From Rhodospirillum sp. (GTDB taxonomy: Bacteria > Pseudomonadota > Alphaproteobacteria > Rhodospirillales > Rhodospirillaceae): 64,000 bases of DNA. The stretch lies in contig JAIOYK010000024.1 of NCBI GenBank assembly GCA_021741145.1, positions 1-64,000 on the forward strand, given 5' to 3'. Below, in pieces: positions 1 to 9,360 of the stretch; the first letter of the stretch is position 1; the number at the start of each line of letters is the position of its first letter. The notes under the pieces were generated by a model. The model did no database searches. It was not told the origin of the DNA and worked only from the letters and a program-made list of their open reading frames with translations. Position numbers and translations under genes: made by a program.

Positions 1-18
1 CCTATTATCAAATCGCGC

Positions 19-56
19 CATCACCCTGTCCGGGGCATGCCCCGGACAGGGTGATG
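19..56. repeat. Perfect 38-bp palindrome
   Basis: The left arm CATCACCCTGTCCGGGGCA is followed directly by its exact reverse complement, giving 19-bp arms with no loop. As RNA it would form a strong GC-rich hairpin. No T-run follows on either strand, so it is not a classical terminator. It lies 3' of the minus-strand ABC gene. The rest of 57-288 shows no gene, RNA or motif I can support. Confidence 0.7.
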
Positions 57-288
57 GGTGCAGCGCTGGCGGCATGATCATCAAACCGGGAACAGCTTAA
101 CAAAGCCGCCAAGCTGTCCAAACAATGGGGACCACCTCTCGCCGCCTGTCGTCGTCATGCGGGGGATCGTCACGGGATGTCTCCTTCCTCTCGGATGTCT
201 CGTTCGCAAGCACTGCTCGCCACACCAATGAGGATGACGCCCAGACGTTCCAAAGTGAAATTGGACGTTTCAAGAGATTTAATAGACT

Positions 289-2040
289 TTATCGATCAAA
301 ACCCGATCCATTCCCCTCGGACTCGCGCCTTTGGGAGTCCCAGAGGGCCGCGTAAACACCGCCCGCGTCGATCAGCTCTCCATGGGATCCGCTTTCCACC
401 AACCGTCCGGCCTCGAAGACAAAAATCCGGTCATAGCCCCGAATGGCGTGGAGACGGTGGCTGACGGAGACCAGGGTCTTGCCCGCCGCCCAGGCGAGGA
501 TGGCGCGGTTCACCCGCTCCTCGGACGTCGGGTCCAGGGCCGAGGTGGCCTCATCCAGCATCAGGATATCCGGATCCCGCAGAAGCGCCCGGGCGATGGC
601 CACCCGTTGCCTCTGCCCCCCGGACAGCCCCCCTCCTCCGGCGCCGACCCGGGTGTCATAACCCTCCGCCAGGACCAGGATGTCGTCATGGACGGACGCG
701 GCGCGGGTGGCCGCCACCATCTCCTCCTCCGTGGCGTCGGGCTTGGCCAGCAACAGGTTTTCCCGCAGGGTCGCGTCGAAAAGGAGTGGGGTTTGGAGCA
801 CCACCCCCATGCGCTGGCGCAGGCTTTCCTCGGTCAACGCTCCCAGGTCCAGGCCGTCCACCCGGATCCGTCCCGCGTCGGGGCGATAGAGACGCATCAA
901 CAGGGCCAGAAGGGTCGACTTGCCGCAGCCCGAGGGACCGACGAATGCCACCTTCCCCCCCCTGGGGATTGTCAGGTCAATGCCCTTGAGGATGGGTGCG
1001 CCCTCCCCATAGCCGAACGACACCCCGTCCACGGTGATCGCGGTTTTTAGAGCGGCCATGGGCCTGGCATCCGGGGTCTCCAGACGGTCTGAAGCGATGG
1101 CCAGCAGGTCCTCCACCCGCCGCAATCCGGCCCGGCCCTGGATCATCAGGGGAATGGCGCCGTTCAATTGGGCGATGGCGCCACCGATGTTGAACATCAA
1201 CCCGATGAAGGCCACCAGAAGGCCCGGCGTCATGGCGCCCGCCAGCACGAGATATCCACCGAAGCCGATGATCACCAATTCCATGAAGCCCGTCGCCACA
1301 TGGGCCGACCGCCCCACCACCCCGGCGAGGACATGGGCCCGAACCGCGAGGGGGGAAAGGGAGGCGAGGATCCTGTCCAGGACAGCCAGACGGTCGGCCT
1401 TCATATGGAACAGGCGGATCACCAGATGGGCGGCCGCGGTTTCCTGGACCAGTTGGACCATCCGCGCGGAGTCCCGCCGCAGGACGTCGTTGGCGACGGA
1501 AGCCCGGGTGCCGAAGGGACGCGACGCGAAGAAAATCAGCGGCATGCAGGCCAGGGTCACCAGGGCCAGCCGCCATTCGATCAGGAACAGAACCACCACG
1601 CTCAGACCCGCCGACAGGCCATGGGTCAGCAACTGTGGCACCCCGCGCACCAGGGCCGTTTCCATGGCCCCCAGGTCGGTGGAGAACCGGTCGGTCAAAT
1701 CTCCGGCCCGGCTCTCCCCATGGACCCGCGTGGGCAGGGACAACAGATGCGCGAACAGATGGCGGCGGAGACGGTTCATGCCGTTCACGGCCAACCGTCC
1801 GCCCACCCATTCGTGGCCGATATTCGCGAGGGCGAAAACGACGAGCAAGCCCGCCAAAGCGCCAATGGCCGTAAGAAGCGCGGCCGGATTCGCGCCCATG
1901 ATGCCCGCGTCGAAAATGACCTTCCACACCAGCGGCGCGCCGATGAGATAGGTGACCTGAAGAACGGTGAAAAGACCCAACAGAGCCAGCAGCCCCTTCC
2001 AACGGACAACCGTCCGGAGCGCCCAGGCCAGGAAATCCAT
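289..2040 (-). CDS. ABC exporter half-transporter (MsbA-like fused TMD-NBD)
   Basis: The protein joins an N-terminal membrane domain of about 300 residues with several hydrophobic helices to a C-terminal ATPase, the layout of homodimeric type IV ABC exporters. The ATPase shows Walker A GPSGCGKST, signature LSGGQRQRVAIARA and Walker B ILMLDEATSALD, so it should be active. Substrate cannot be read; lipids, peptides or drugs are all possible. The ORF track starts at 2085, but the ATG at 2040 (MDFLAWALR) follows a GAGGG-like ribosome site and begins 7 bp after the upstream stop, so I prefer it. It is the last gene of a minus-strand run after the GNAT-cyclic nucleotide gene, suggesting cotranscription. 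Confidence 0.85.
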   Translation of the reverse strand: MDFLAWALRTVVRWKGLLALLGLFTVLQVTYLIGAPLVWKVIFDAGIMGANPAALLTAIGALAGLLVVFALANIGHEWVGGRLAVNGMNRLRRHLFAHLLSLPTRVHGESRAGDLTDRFSTDLGAMETALVRGVPQLLTHGLSAGLSVVVLFLIEWRLALVTLACMPLIFFASRPFGTRASVANDVLRRDSARMVQLVQETAAAHLVIRLFHMKADRLAVLDRILASLSPLAVRAHVLAGVVGRSAHVATGFMELVIIGFGGYLVLAGAMTPGLLVAFIGLMFNIGGAIAQLNGAIPLMIQGRAGLRRVEDLLAIASDRLETPDARPMAALKTAITVDGVSFGYGEGAPILKGIDLTIPRGGKVAFVGPSGCGKSTLLALLMRLYRPDAGRIRVDGLDLGALTEESLRQRMGVVLQTPLLFDATLRENLLLAKPDATEEEMVAATRAASVHDDILVLAEGYDTRVGAGGGGLSGGQRQRVAIARALLRDPDILMLDEATSALDPTSEERVNRAILAWAAGKTLVSVSHRLHAIRGYDRIFVFEAGRLVESGSHGELIDAGGVYAALWDSQRRESEGNGSGFDR

Positions 2041-2047
2041 CACACCC

Positions 2048-3145
2048 TCACTCCCCCGCCGTTCCCGGACGTTGGCCCAGGCCATCGTGGGCGTGGGCCA
2101 ACCGCTCGGCCAGGATAACGGCCATGTTCCGGTAGAGCCGGACGGCGATATCGGGTTCCTTGCGCAGCAGGTGTTCCATCACCGCGGTGGGGAGCATCGC
2201 GACTTCGCATTCTCCCAGGGCGGTCACCGTGGCGCTCCGGGGTTCGTCACGGAGGAACCCCATTTCGCCGATAACCTGCCCCCGGGAATAGAGGGCGACC
2301 ACCTGATCCTTGCCATCGAGATGCTGGGTCACCGCGGCCCGGCCCTTGACGATCACGCCGAACTCCCAACTGGGGGCGCCTTCAACGAAGATGGCTTCCC
2401 CATCGGCGTAGGTCTTGAGGGAGGCCGCCCGGAAAGCCAGGGCCAGTTGCTCGGATGTCAGGCCATCGAAGACCCGGACAGCGGTCCGATCCCCGGCGCC
2501 CTGGGACCAGATGGGGAACACCTCTCCATCCTCGGCGCCGCGACTGGCCAGATAGGCGTCGATATGGCCCTGATCGTACTGGGTCAGCACCCGGCGGACA
2601 GGACTGCGGATGCGCTCCAGGTAATCGATATCCGTCAAGTCGATCCGCATGGGGGCGACGACGCCATGGGTCTCGGTCTCCACGTCGTCCGTATAGGGGA
2701 CGAACCCGATCTTTTCATAGAAGGGGATGAGATCGAGGGAACAATCCAGATAGGCCTGGGAGATCCCATCCCGCAGCCCCCTAGCGAAGGCCCAGAGCAG
2801 CATGCGGGGCACGGCCATGGAGCGGCGATGGGCCGTCGCGACGAAAAGCTTGGTGAGAATGCCGATCCGGTCTGGATAGAGGATCCCCTCCCGGTCGATG
2901 GCGTAAAGGTCCTCGTAGTCCCCAAGCCCGCCGTCCCGCGCGAGATTGATCCGCAGGGCCCCCCAGAGCGCGTCGCCTTCATAGGCACCGACCAGAATCC
3001 CGGTCTTGTCCAGGGGGTCGGAAAATTGCTTGGCCCGATGATCGGCCTCGGCGATGGTCCACCCCAGTTCCTCGACGAGGACGTGATAGCGCAAACGATA
3101 GATCTCGACCTTCTCGGCGGGCGTTACCGCTTCCCGAATATCCAT
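2048..3145 (-). CDS. GNAT/autoinducer-synthase-like acyltransferase fused to a cyclic-nucleotide-binding domain
   Basis: Residues 1 to about 190 resemble the GNAT fold of FeeM/LuxI-like N-acyltransferases (RLRYHVLVEELGW near the start, LFVATAHRRSMAVPR as the likely acyl-CoA region). Residues about 230 to 350 form a cyclic-nucleotide-binding domain of CRP/PKA type (GEAIFVEG, GQVIGEMGFL, PRSATVTA). The family logic is an acyl or acetyl transfer gated by cAMP or cGMP, but ligand and acceptor are inferred. Mycobacterial cAMP-regulated acetyltransferases carry these domains in the opposite order. It sits 7 bp before the ABC exporter gene and 79 bp after the ABC1 kinase gene on the same strand. Confidence 0.8.
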   Translation of the reverse strand: MDIREAVTPAEKVEIYRLRYHVLVEELGWTIAEADHRAKQFSDPLDKTGILVGAYEGDALWGALRINLARDGGLGDYEDLYAIDREGILYPDRIGILTKLFVATAHRRSMAVPRMLLWAFARGLRDGISQAYLDCSLDLIPFYEKIGFVPYTDDVETETHGVVAPMRIDLTDIDYLERIRSPVRRVLTQYDQGHIDAYLASRGAEDGEVFPIWSQGAGDRTAVRVFDGLTSEQLALAFRAASLKTYADGEAIFVEGAPSWEFGVIVKGRAAVTQHLDGKDQVVALYSRGQVIGEMGFLRDEPRSATVTALGECEVAMLPTAVMEHLLRKEPDIAVRLYRNMAVILAERLAHAHDGLGQRPGTAGE

Positions 3146-3224
3146 GTCGTCGCCGTTCCCCTGATCAGAGAGAGCCTTCCTTCACCACGCATGGTATTCG
3201 GAAACCGCCTCCCCAACCAGCCCG

Positions 3225-4574
3225 TTACCCCTCGTCCCCGAATCCCGCCACCCGCAACGCCTTGGCCTGACGGGCCGCGAGTTTGTCCACGTCGAAATCA
3301 CCGATCAATTCGTGGAACAGCTGGTACCAATTGATCTCCGCCCTCAGGCGCCAGAAGACGCTGCCCAAGCCGATCGCCGCCCGATCCATCAACACGAATT
3401 CCCGGGGTGGCGTGACCCCCCCCATGGACCGCAGGTCGGCGTGCACCTTCTCGGCCACCATCCGTCCCTGATTCCCCCCGTTGGGCAGGTCCTCCTGGAT
3501 GCGCCGGGGGCGATCCTCCAGCAGGGGGCCGTAGACGAAGAGCGCCCATTGGTTCAGAACGGCGATCAGCTCCTTGGACAGGTTCTGGAAACCCCAGGTC
3601 TCATAGGCGTGCACCGCCCGCTCCGGATCGTCGTTGGCCAGGGCGAAATAGAGATCGATTACCCCCTTGACGAAGGAGGGCTTGAAGACCCGGATGGTTC
3701 CGAAATCCAACAGGTTCACGCTGAGATCATCGGGACGGACGGTATAATTCCCCAGATGCGGGTCTCCGTGGATCACCCCGTATTCGTAGAAGGGCACATA
3801 CCAGGCCCGGAACATGTTCATGGCCAGCCTCTGGCGTTGGTCCGGATCCCGGTCCACGAAGCTCAGAACCCGCTCGCCCTCCATCCAGGTCATGGTCAGC
3901 AAGCGTTTGGAGGACAGCTCCGAAACGCATTCAGGGATATGCACCCCGGCTTCGTTCCGCAGCATATGGGCGTAAAGGGCCATGTTCTTGGCCTCACGCT
4001 CGTAATCCAGCTCTTCCCGCAGGCGTTCGGCCAGCTCGGCCTGGACTTCCGACGGATCAATGGCCTTGTCGTACCGCCGATAGACCCCAATGATCACCTT
4101 GAGCTGCTTCAGGTCCGCTTCGACCGTGCTCTCCATGTCCGGGTACTGGAGTTTGCAGGCCAGTTTCCGCCCATCGTGGTGGACCGCCCGGTGGACCTGC
4201 CCCAAGGAGGCCGCGGCCGCGGCCTCCTTCTCGAAGGACTGGAACTTGGATGGCCAGCCCGCCCCCAACTCGCTGGTCATCCGCCGCTTGACGAAGGGCC
4301 AGCCCATGCGCGGAGCATCGGCCTGCAACTGGGTCAGTTCGGCGGTATACTCCTCGGGCAGGACGTCGGGGATGGTCGACAGGATCTGGGCCACCTTCAT
4401 CAGTGGTCCCTTAAGCCCCCCCAGGGCGTCGCGCAGGTCGACGGCCATGCGGGCCGGATCGCCCTTCATCCCCAGGTATTTCTCCCCCGCGGCCCGGGCC
4501 GCGATGCCGCCCATGGCCGTCGAGACCTTGGCGTAGCGGCGCAGCCGACCACCGATGGTATTTCCTTCAGCCAT
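3225..4574 (-). CDS. ABC1/UbiB (AarF) family atypical kinase
   Basis: This is an ABC1-family protein-kinase-like ATPase, a group linked to ubiquinone biosynthesis and lipid handling. Visible motifs are the alanine-rich nucleotide loop AAAAASLGQVHRA, the lysine segment ACKLQYPDM, the catalytic-loop region HGDPHLGNYTV and the metal-binding LLDFGTI. The KxGQ element diagnostic of UbiB reads KVAQ here, a variant. No C-terminal membrane helices stand out, unlike E. coli UbiB. The ORF track starts at 4781, inside pepF coding sequence. The ATG at 4574 (MAEGNTIGG) has a GAAGGG ribosome site and lies 37 bp past the pepF stop. A role in quinone metabolism is only a family inference. Confidence 0.85.
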   Translation of the reverse strand: MAEGNTIGGRLRRYAKVSTAMGGIAARAAGEKYLGMKGDPARMAVDLRDALGGLKGPLMKVAQILSTIPDVLPEEYTAELTQLQADAPRMGWPFVKRRMTSELGAGWPSKFQSFEKEAAAAASLGQVHRAVHHDGRKLACKLQYPDMESTVEADLKQLKVIIGVYRRYDKAIDPSEVQAELAERLREELDYEREAKNMALYAHMLRNEAGVHIPECVSELSSKRLLTMTWMEGERVLSFVDRDPDQRQRLAMNMFRAWYVPFYEYGVIHGDPHLGNYTVRPDDLSVNLLDFGTIRVFKPSFVKGVIDLYFALANDDPERAVHAYETWGFQNLSKELIAVLNQWALFVYGPLLEDRPRRIQEDLPNGGNQGRMVAEKVHADLRSMGGVTPPREFVLMDRAAIGLGSVFWRLRAEINWYQLFHELIGDFDVDKLAARQAKALRVAGFGDEG

Positions 4575-4611
4575 GCCGATCAGCCCTTCGCCGCCAGGGT
4601 CCCCGGCCCGA

Positions 4612-6408
4612 TCAGGCCAGGGTTTCCAGTTCATCGATAAAGCCCTTGAGCACACCCAGGCCCCGCTTCCAGAAGTCGGGGTCGGAGGCATCAAGGCCAA
4701 AGGGTGCCAGAAGCTCCTTATGGCGCAAGGTTCCCCCAGCGGCGAGCATCTCCATGTATTTGCCCTGGAAGTCGCCGACAACGCCGTCCTGGTAGACCGC
4801 GTAGAGGGAGTTCACCAAGCAGTCCCCGAAGGCATAGGCATAAACGTAGAAGGGAGAATGGATGAAGTGGGGGATATAGGTCCAGTAGCTCCGGTAGTCC
4901 TCGTGGAATTCGAAGGCGGGACCCAGGCTTTCCACCTGCACATCCATCCAGATCTCGCAGATCCGGTCCGGGGACAATTCCCCTTCCCGCCGCTCGGCGT
5001 GGACCTTGGCCTCGAAGGTGTGGAAAGCAATCTGGCGGACCACGGTGTTGATCATGTCCTCCACCTTGCCCGCCAGCATGGCCCGGCGGCGCTTCGGGTC
5101 GTCCTTGGCGGCGTCGAGCATGGCCCGGAAGGTCAGCATCTCGCCGAACACCGAGGCCGTCTCCGCCAGGGTCAGGGGCGTGTCGGACATGAAGGTGCCC
5201 TGCTTGGCCGCCAGCACTTGGTGCACGCCATGGCCCAGCTCGTGGGCCAGGGTCATCACATCCCGGGTGCGACCCATGTAATTGAGCAGCAGGTAAGGAT
5301 GGGCCGAGGGCACGGTGGGATGGGCGAAGGCGCCGGGCGACTTGCCCGGACGGGCGGGCACGTCGATCCAGGCGTTATCGAAGAAGCGCTTGCCGACCGT
5401 GGCCATCTCCGGGGAGAAGGCCCCATAGGCCCCCAGCACGGTCTCCCGCGCCTGATTCCAGGTGAATTTGGTGTCGTCGCTGTCGGGCAGGGGCGCGTTG
5501 CGGTCCCAGAACTGGAGCTTGTCCTTGCCGAACCATTTGGCCTTCAGGGCGTAATAGCGGTGGGACAGGTCCGGATAGCTCTCCCGCACGGCGGAGACCA
5601 GGGCGTCGACCACCCCGTCCTCCACCTGATTGGACAGGTTCCGCGCGGCCATGGGGTGGGCGTAATGGCGCCAGCCGTCCTCGATCTGTTTGTCCTTGGC
5701 CAGCGTATTGGTGATGCGGGAGAACAGGCGCAGGTTGTCGCCAAAAACACCCCCGATGGCATGGGCGGCGGCCTCCCGCCGGGCGGGATCCGGATCGGAC
5801 AGGCGATCCAGGGCCTCGGTGGAGGACAGGGTCTCCCCCTCGACGGGAAAGGTCAGATGGGCGATGGTCTCGTCGAACAGGCGCATCCAGGCGGCCTTGC
5901 CCGCCACATCCTTCTCGTGGAGCAACCGCTCCATCTCATCGGAAAGCTGGTGGTCGCGGTAGAGGCGCAGGTCATTGATCCAGGGCGCGTAGCGGCCAGC
6001 GGTCGGATCCGTCAGGCAGTCGGCCAGATGGGCCTCCTCCATCAGGTTCAGTTCCAGGGTGAAGAACAGCGTCTGGCTGGAAATCTCCGTGCCCTTTTCG
6101 CTCATGGCCTGATGGAACTGACCGATGGCCACATCGGTTACATCCCCGGCGTGCATTAACTGGGCATAGCTGAGCACACGATAGAGGATTTCGGAAATCC
6201 GCTCGAATTCCGCGATGGCCGCGCCCAGGGCGGCGCCATCGAGGGAGGCCACCTTGCCCAGATAGGCCGCCCGGAAAGCCTCGGCCCCCTTGCTGGCCTC
6301 GGCCAGACCAGCCTTCAGTTCCGGAGACTCGGGCGCGGGATAGAGGTCGGCCAGATCCCATTCGGGCAGGTCGGGGGTCGCGCTCGGCTTGGCGGCCATA
6401 TGGGTCAT
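4612..6408 (-). CDS. pepF: Oligoendopeptidase F, M3 family zinc metallopeptidase
   Basis: A cytoplasmic zinc peptidase that degrades short peptides. The HELGHGVHQ motif supplies the HExxH zinc ligands and catalytic glutamate. Length near 600 residues fits the family, and the long helical N-terminal region typical of M3 enzymes is intact. No signal peptide is seen. The ORF opens at 6435, but the ATG at 6408 (MTHMAAKPS) follows a GGGAGA ribosome site; the first nine residues of the longer form look non-native. It heads a minus-strand run with the ABC1 kinase gene. The 138 bp before the divergent acyl-CoA synthetase gene must hold both promoters. Confidence 0.9.
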   Translation of the reverse strand: MTHMAAKPSATPDLPEWDLADLYPAPESPELKAGLAEASKGAEAFRAAYLGKVASLDGAALGAAIAEFERISEILYRVLSYAQLMHAGDVTDVAIGQFHQAMSEKGTEISSQTLFFTLELNLMEEAHLADCLTDPTAGRYAPWINDLRLYRDHQLSDEMERLLHEKDVAGKAAWMRLFDETIAHLTFPVEGETLSSTEALDRLSDPDPARREAAAHAIGGVFGDNLRLFSRITNTLAKDKQIEDGWRHYAHPMAARNLSNQVEDGVVDALVSAVRESYPDLSHRYYALKAKWFGKDKLQFWDRNAPLPDSDDTKFTWNQARETVLGAYGAFSPEMATVGKRFFDNAWIDVPARPGKSPGAFAHPTVPSAHPYLLLNYMGRTRDVMTLAHELGHGVHQVLAAKQGTFMSDTPLTLAETASVFGEMLTFRAMLDAAKDDPKRRRAMLAGKVEDMINTVVRQIAFHTFEAKVHAERREGELSPDRICEIWMDVQVESLGPAFEFHEDYRSYWTYIPHFIHSPFYVYAYAFGDCLVNSLYAVYQDGVVGDFQGKYMEMLAAGGTLRHKELLAPFGLDASDPDFWKRGLGVLKGFIDELETLA

Positions 6409-6546
6409 GGTACGGGATCTCCCTTGAACTTTCACAATGACCCGTAATATGGGGCGGAACGGGCCGAGGGGAAAGAGTCGGTTTCCAATGGGAAACGAGG
6501 CATACTCCGGGTATCAAATCAGAGTTCTGTTAGGGAAGGAACAGCC

Positions 6547-8358
6547 GTGAGCGACGACCACACTCCCGCCGTGGACTACGGCAAGACCGGGGACCTGCTG
6601 TCCATGTTCCTGGCCCAGGCCGACCGCTTTGGCGAGGACCCCCTGCTTTGGGGCAAGGTGGATGGCGCCTACCGGTCCCATTCCTGGGCATCCGTGCGCG
6701 ACGAGGTCACCGCGCTCGCCAATGCCCTGGTCGCCGAGGGGCTCCAGCCCGGCGAGCGGGTGGTGCTGGCCTCGGAAAACCGACCGGAATGGACCATCGC
6801 CGACTTGGCGATCCTCGCCGCGGGCGCCATTCCCGCCCCGGCCTATCCATCCAGCACGGAATACGACTACCTCCACGTTCTCGACAATGTGGAGGCGGCC
6901 GTTGTCATCGTCTCCACCCCGACCGTCGGCGCGCGGATCATGGCCGCGGGCCTACGCGCCAAGCGCCGCCCCCTGGTCATCATGATGGACCACGGACCCG
7001 AGGTCACCGCGCCCGAAGGGATCCGTCTGGTGTCCTGGAACGCCTTGATGGCCCAGGAGGAAGGCAAGGACATCCCCGCCTGCGCCGCGCGCATCAAACG
7101 CGACGACCTGGCCACCATCATCCACACCTCCGGCACGGGAGGGGCGCCCAAGGGGGTGATGCTCAGCCACCGGGCCATCCTGCACAACTGCATGGGCGCC
7201 TACCACCTGCTGGAAAGTCTTGGGCTGGAACGGGAAACCTTCCTCTCCTTCCTGCCGCTCTGCCATTCCTATGAACATACGACCGGGCTGTTCTTCCCCA
7301 TATCCCTGGGCGCCCAGGTCTATTTCGCCGAAGGGGTGGAAACCCTGGCCTCCAATATGACCGAAGCCCAACCGACCGTCATGACCGCCGTGCCGCGCCT
7401 GTACGAAATGATGCGCATGCGGATCCTGCGGGGAATCGAGAAGGAAGGGGGCAAGAAGAAGGACTTCTTCCTCAAGGCCGTGGACCTGGGCACCCGGCGC
7501 ATGACCGATCCAAAGTCCCTGGGCATCAAGGATCGCCTCTATGACCTTGTGCTGGACAAGCTGGTCCGCGCCAAGGTCCAGGAGCGGTTCGGCGGCAGGC
7601 TGAAAGCCATGGTGTCCGGCGGCGGCCCGCTGAACCCGGAAGTGGGTTCCTTCTTCCGCGCCCTTGGGGTGCCCATCCTGCAGGGCTACGGCCTGACGGA
7701 GACCGCGCCGGTGGTGTCCTGCAATCCGCCCTACCAGGTCAAGATGCATACTGTCGGCCCCGCCTTAAAAGGGGTGGAGGTCAAGATCGCCGAGGAGGAC
7801 GGCGAGATTTTGATCCGCGGTCCACTGCTGATGGACGGCTATTGGAACGACCCGGAGGCCACCCGCCAGACCATCGACGCAGAGGGTTGGCTACACACGG
7901 GCGACGTGGGCAAGATCGACGAGGATGGCTTCATTCAGATCACGGACCGCAAGAAGGACCTGATCGTCAACTCCGGCGGCCAGAATATCTCGCCCCAGCG
8001 GGTGGAAGGAATCATCGCCCTGGAGCCGGAAATCGGCATGGTCATCGTCTTTGGCGACAACATGCCCCATCTGGTGGCCCTGATCGTGCCCTCCCAGGAG
8101 TTCCTGACCACCTGGGCACGCGACCACAAGAAGCCCAGCGAATTGGGGCGGATCCATGATGACCCCGAGTTGCGGGTGGCCATCGGCGCGGCGCTCGACC
8201 GGGCCAACGCCAAGTTGACCCTGACGGAGAAAGTCCGTCGCTTCACCATCCTCTCCGAACCACCAAGCATCGAAAACAACGAGATGACCCCGACCATGAA
8301 GGCCCGGCGCTTCATGCTCCGCCAGCGCTACGCCAAGGAGATCGAGGGCATGGGCTGA
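6547..8358 (+). CDS. Long-chain fatty acid-CoA ligase (AMP-forming)
   Basis: Member of the ANL adenylating family: activates a carboxylic acid with ATP, then forms the CoA thioester. Core motifs are visible: the P-loop-like HTSGTGGAPKGVMLSH, GYGLTETAP, HTGDVGKIDEDGF and DRKKDLIVNSGGQNISPQ. At 603 residues it matches FadD15/FAA1-type long-chain ligases. Start is GTG at 6547 with GGAAGGA seven bases upstream. A glycosyltransferase begins 3 bp after its stop, so they are probably translationally coupled. Chain-length preference cannot be read from sequence. Confidence 0.9.
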   Translation: MSDDHTPAVDYGKTGDLLSMFLAQADRFGEDPLLWGKVDGAYRSHSWASVRDEVTALANALVAEGLQPGERVVLASENRPEWTIADLAILAAGAIPAPAYPSSTEYDYLHVLDNVEAAVVIVSTPTVGARIMAAGLRAKRRPLVIMMDHGPEVTAPEGIRLVSWNALMAQEEGKDIPACAARIKRDDLATIIHTSGTGGAPKGVMLSHRAILHNCMGAYHLLESLGLERETFLSFLPLCHSYEHTTGLFFPISLGAQVYFAEGVETLASNMTEAQPTVMTAVPRLYEMMRMRILRGIEKEGGKKKDFFLKAVDLGTRRMTDPKSLGIKDRLYDLVLDKLVRAKVQERFGGRLKAMVSGGGPLNPEVGSFFRALGVPILQGYGLTETAPVVSCNPPYQVKMHTVGPALKGVEVKIAEEDGEILIRGPLLMDGYWNDPEATRQTIDAEGWLHTGDVGKIDEDGFIQITDRKKDLIVNSGGQNISPQRVEGIIALEPEIGMVIVFGDNMPHLVALIVPSQEFLTTWARDHKKPSELGRIHDDPELRVAIGAALDRANAKLTLTEKVRRFTILSEPPSIENNEMTPTMKARRFMLRQRYAKEIEGMG

Positions 8359-8361
8359 TCC

Positions 8362-9306
8362 ATGGCCCTGGAGATATCGGTTATCATTCCCGCCTATCGG
8401 ACCCAGGCGCTCCTGACCGACTGTCTGGGCTCCCTGGACAGCGAGATCGAGGATATCGCCGAGGTTATTGTCATCGACGACGGGAGCGAGCCGCCCCTGT
8501 CGGTCCAGACTTCGGAGCGGGTGAAGCCCAAACTCGTCACGGCGCGCCTGAACCGGAACCAGGGCGTGGCCACCGCCCGGCAATGGGGGATTGATCTGGC
8601 TCGGGGAGACTGGATCAGCTTCCTGGACAGTGATGACCTGTGCCTACCCGGGCGGTTTAAGAACATTCGCGCCTTTATCGACGACCACCCGGAAATCGGC
8701 CTCTTCGGGGGCGAATTCACGGTGGTGTCGGGAGAGAAAGAAACCTACGGCCACCTGGACCCGAAAGCGCCGGAGGAGATTTTCTTTGAAAGCCTGGTCA
8801 CCTGCCCTTTCCTGATGTCCACCCTGACCGTCCGGACGGATCTCGCCCGGTCCACCCCCATGAACACCGATTACCGAGTGGGGGACGACTATCTGTTCAT
8901 GGTGGATTGTCTGTGGAAGGCCCCTGGCGCTTACCTGAAGGCGCCCCTCGCCCAGCGGCTGACCCGACCGGACAGCCTGATCAACAGCCATCCGGATCGG
9001 GACGCGGAATACCGTCATACGATCCGCGCCAATTTCTCGAAGCTCGGCCTGGACGTGGCGGACGATCTCATTCCCCTGCTCGCCATGGCCATCACCAATG
9101 AAGAGGGTTTCCTCGATTGGGCCCGGCAGGACCCACGCCACATGGGGCCGGCCCTGGCTTCGATCGAGCTTCTCTTTTCCGCTTTGGATGCCCTAAGGCA
9201 CCGCCTCCCCTACGGTGGAGCGGACGGACTCGCCGCCGTGGAACGGAGAGTGATCGCCTTGGGCGAAACCTTGGTCATGCTCTCTCCCATAGCCTCCGTC
9301 CCGTGA
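8362..9306 (+). CDS. Family 2 glycosyltransferase
   Basis: GT-A fold transferase that moves a sugar from a nucleotide donor. The N-terminus ISVIIPAYRT with VIVIDDGSE is the GT2 nucleotide-binding start, and DSDD at about residues 91-94 supplies the metal-binding DxD. The C-terminal third is helical with no clear membrane segment, suggesting a cytoplasmic or peripheral enzyme. It follows the acyl-CoA ligase by 3 bp, so a lipid or envelope product is plausible but unproven. Confidence 0.85.
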   Translation: MALEISVIIPAYRTQALLTDCLGSLDSEIEDIAEVIVIDDGSEPPLSVQTSERVKPKLVTARLNRNQGVATARQWGIDLARGDWISFLDSDDLCLPGRFKNIRAFIDDHPEIGLFGGEFTVVSGEKETYGHLDPKAPEEIFFESLVTCPFLMSTLTVRTDLARSTPMNTDYRVGDDYLFMVDCLWKAPGAYLKAPLAQRLTRPDSLINSHPDRDAEYRHTIRANFSKLGLDVADDLIPLLAMAITNEEGFLDWARQDPRHMGPALASIELLFSALDALRHRLPYGGADGLAAVERRVIALGETLVMLSPIASVP

Positions 9307-9360
9307 CGCGAGAGCGGGCCTCCCAGCTTTCCGAACCCTCTCTCCATCCCCAACTGGTGA

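Noticed and set aside
4555-6159. 534-residue plus-strand ORF
   Set aside because: Shadow of pepF and the ABC1 kinase gene.
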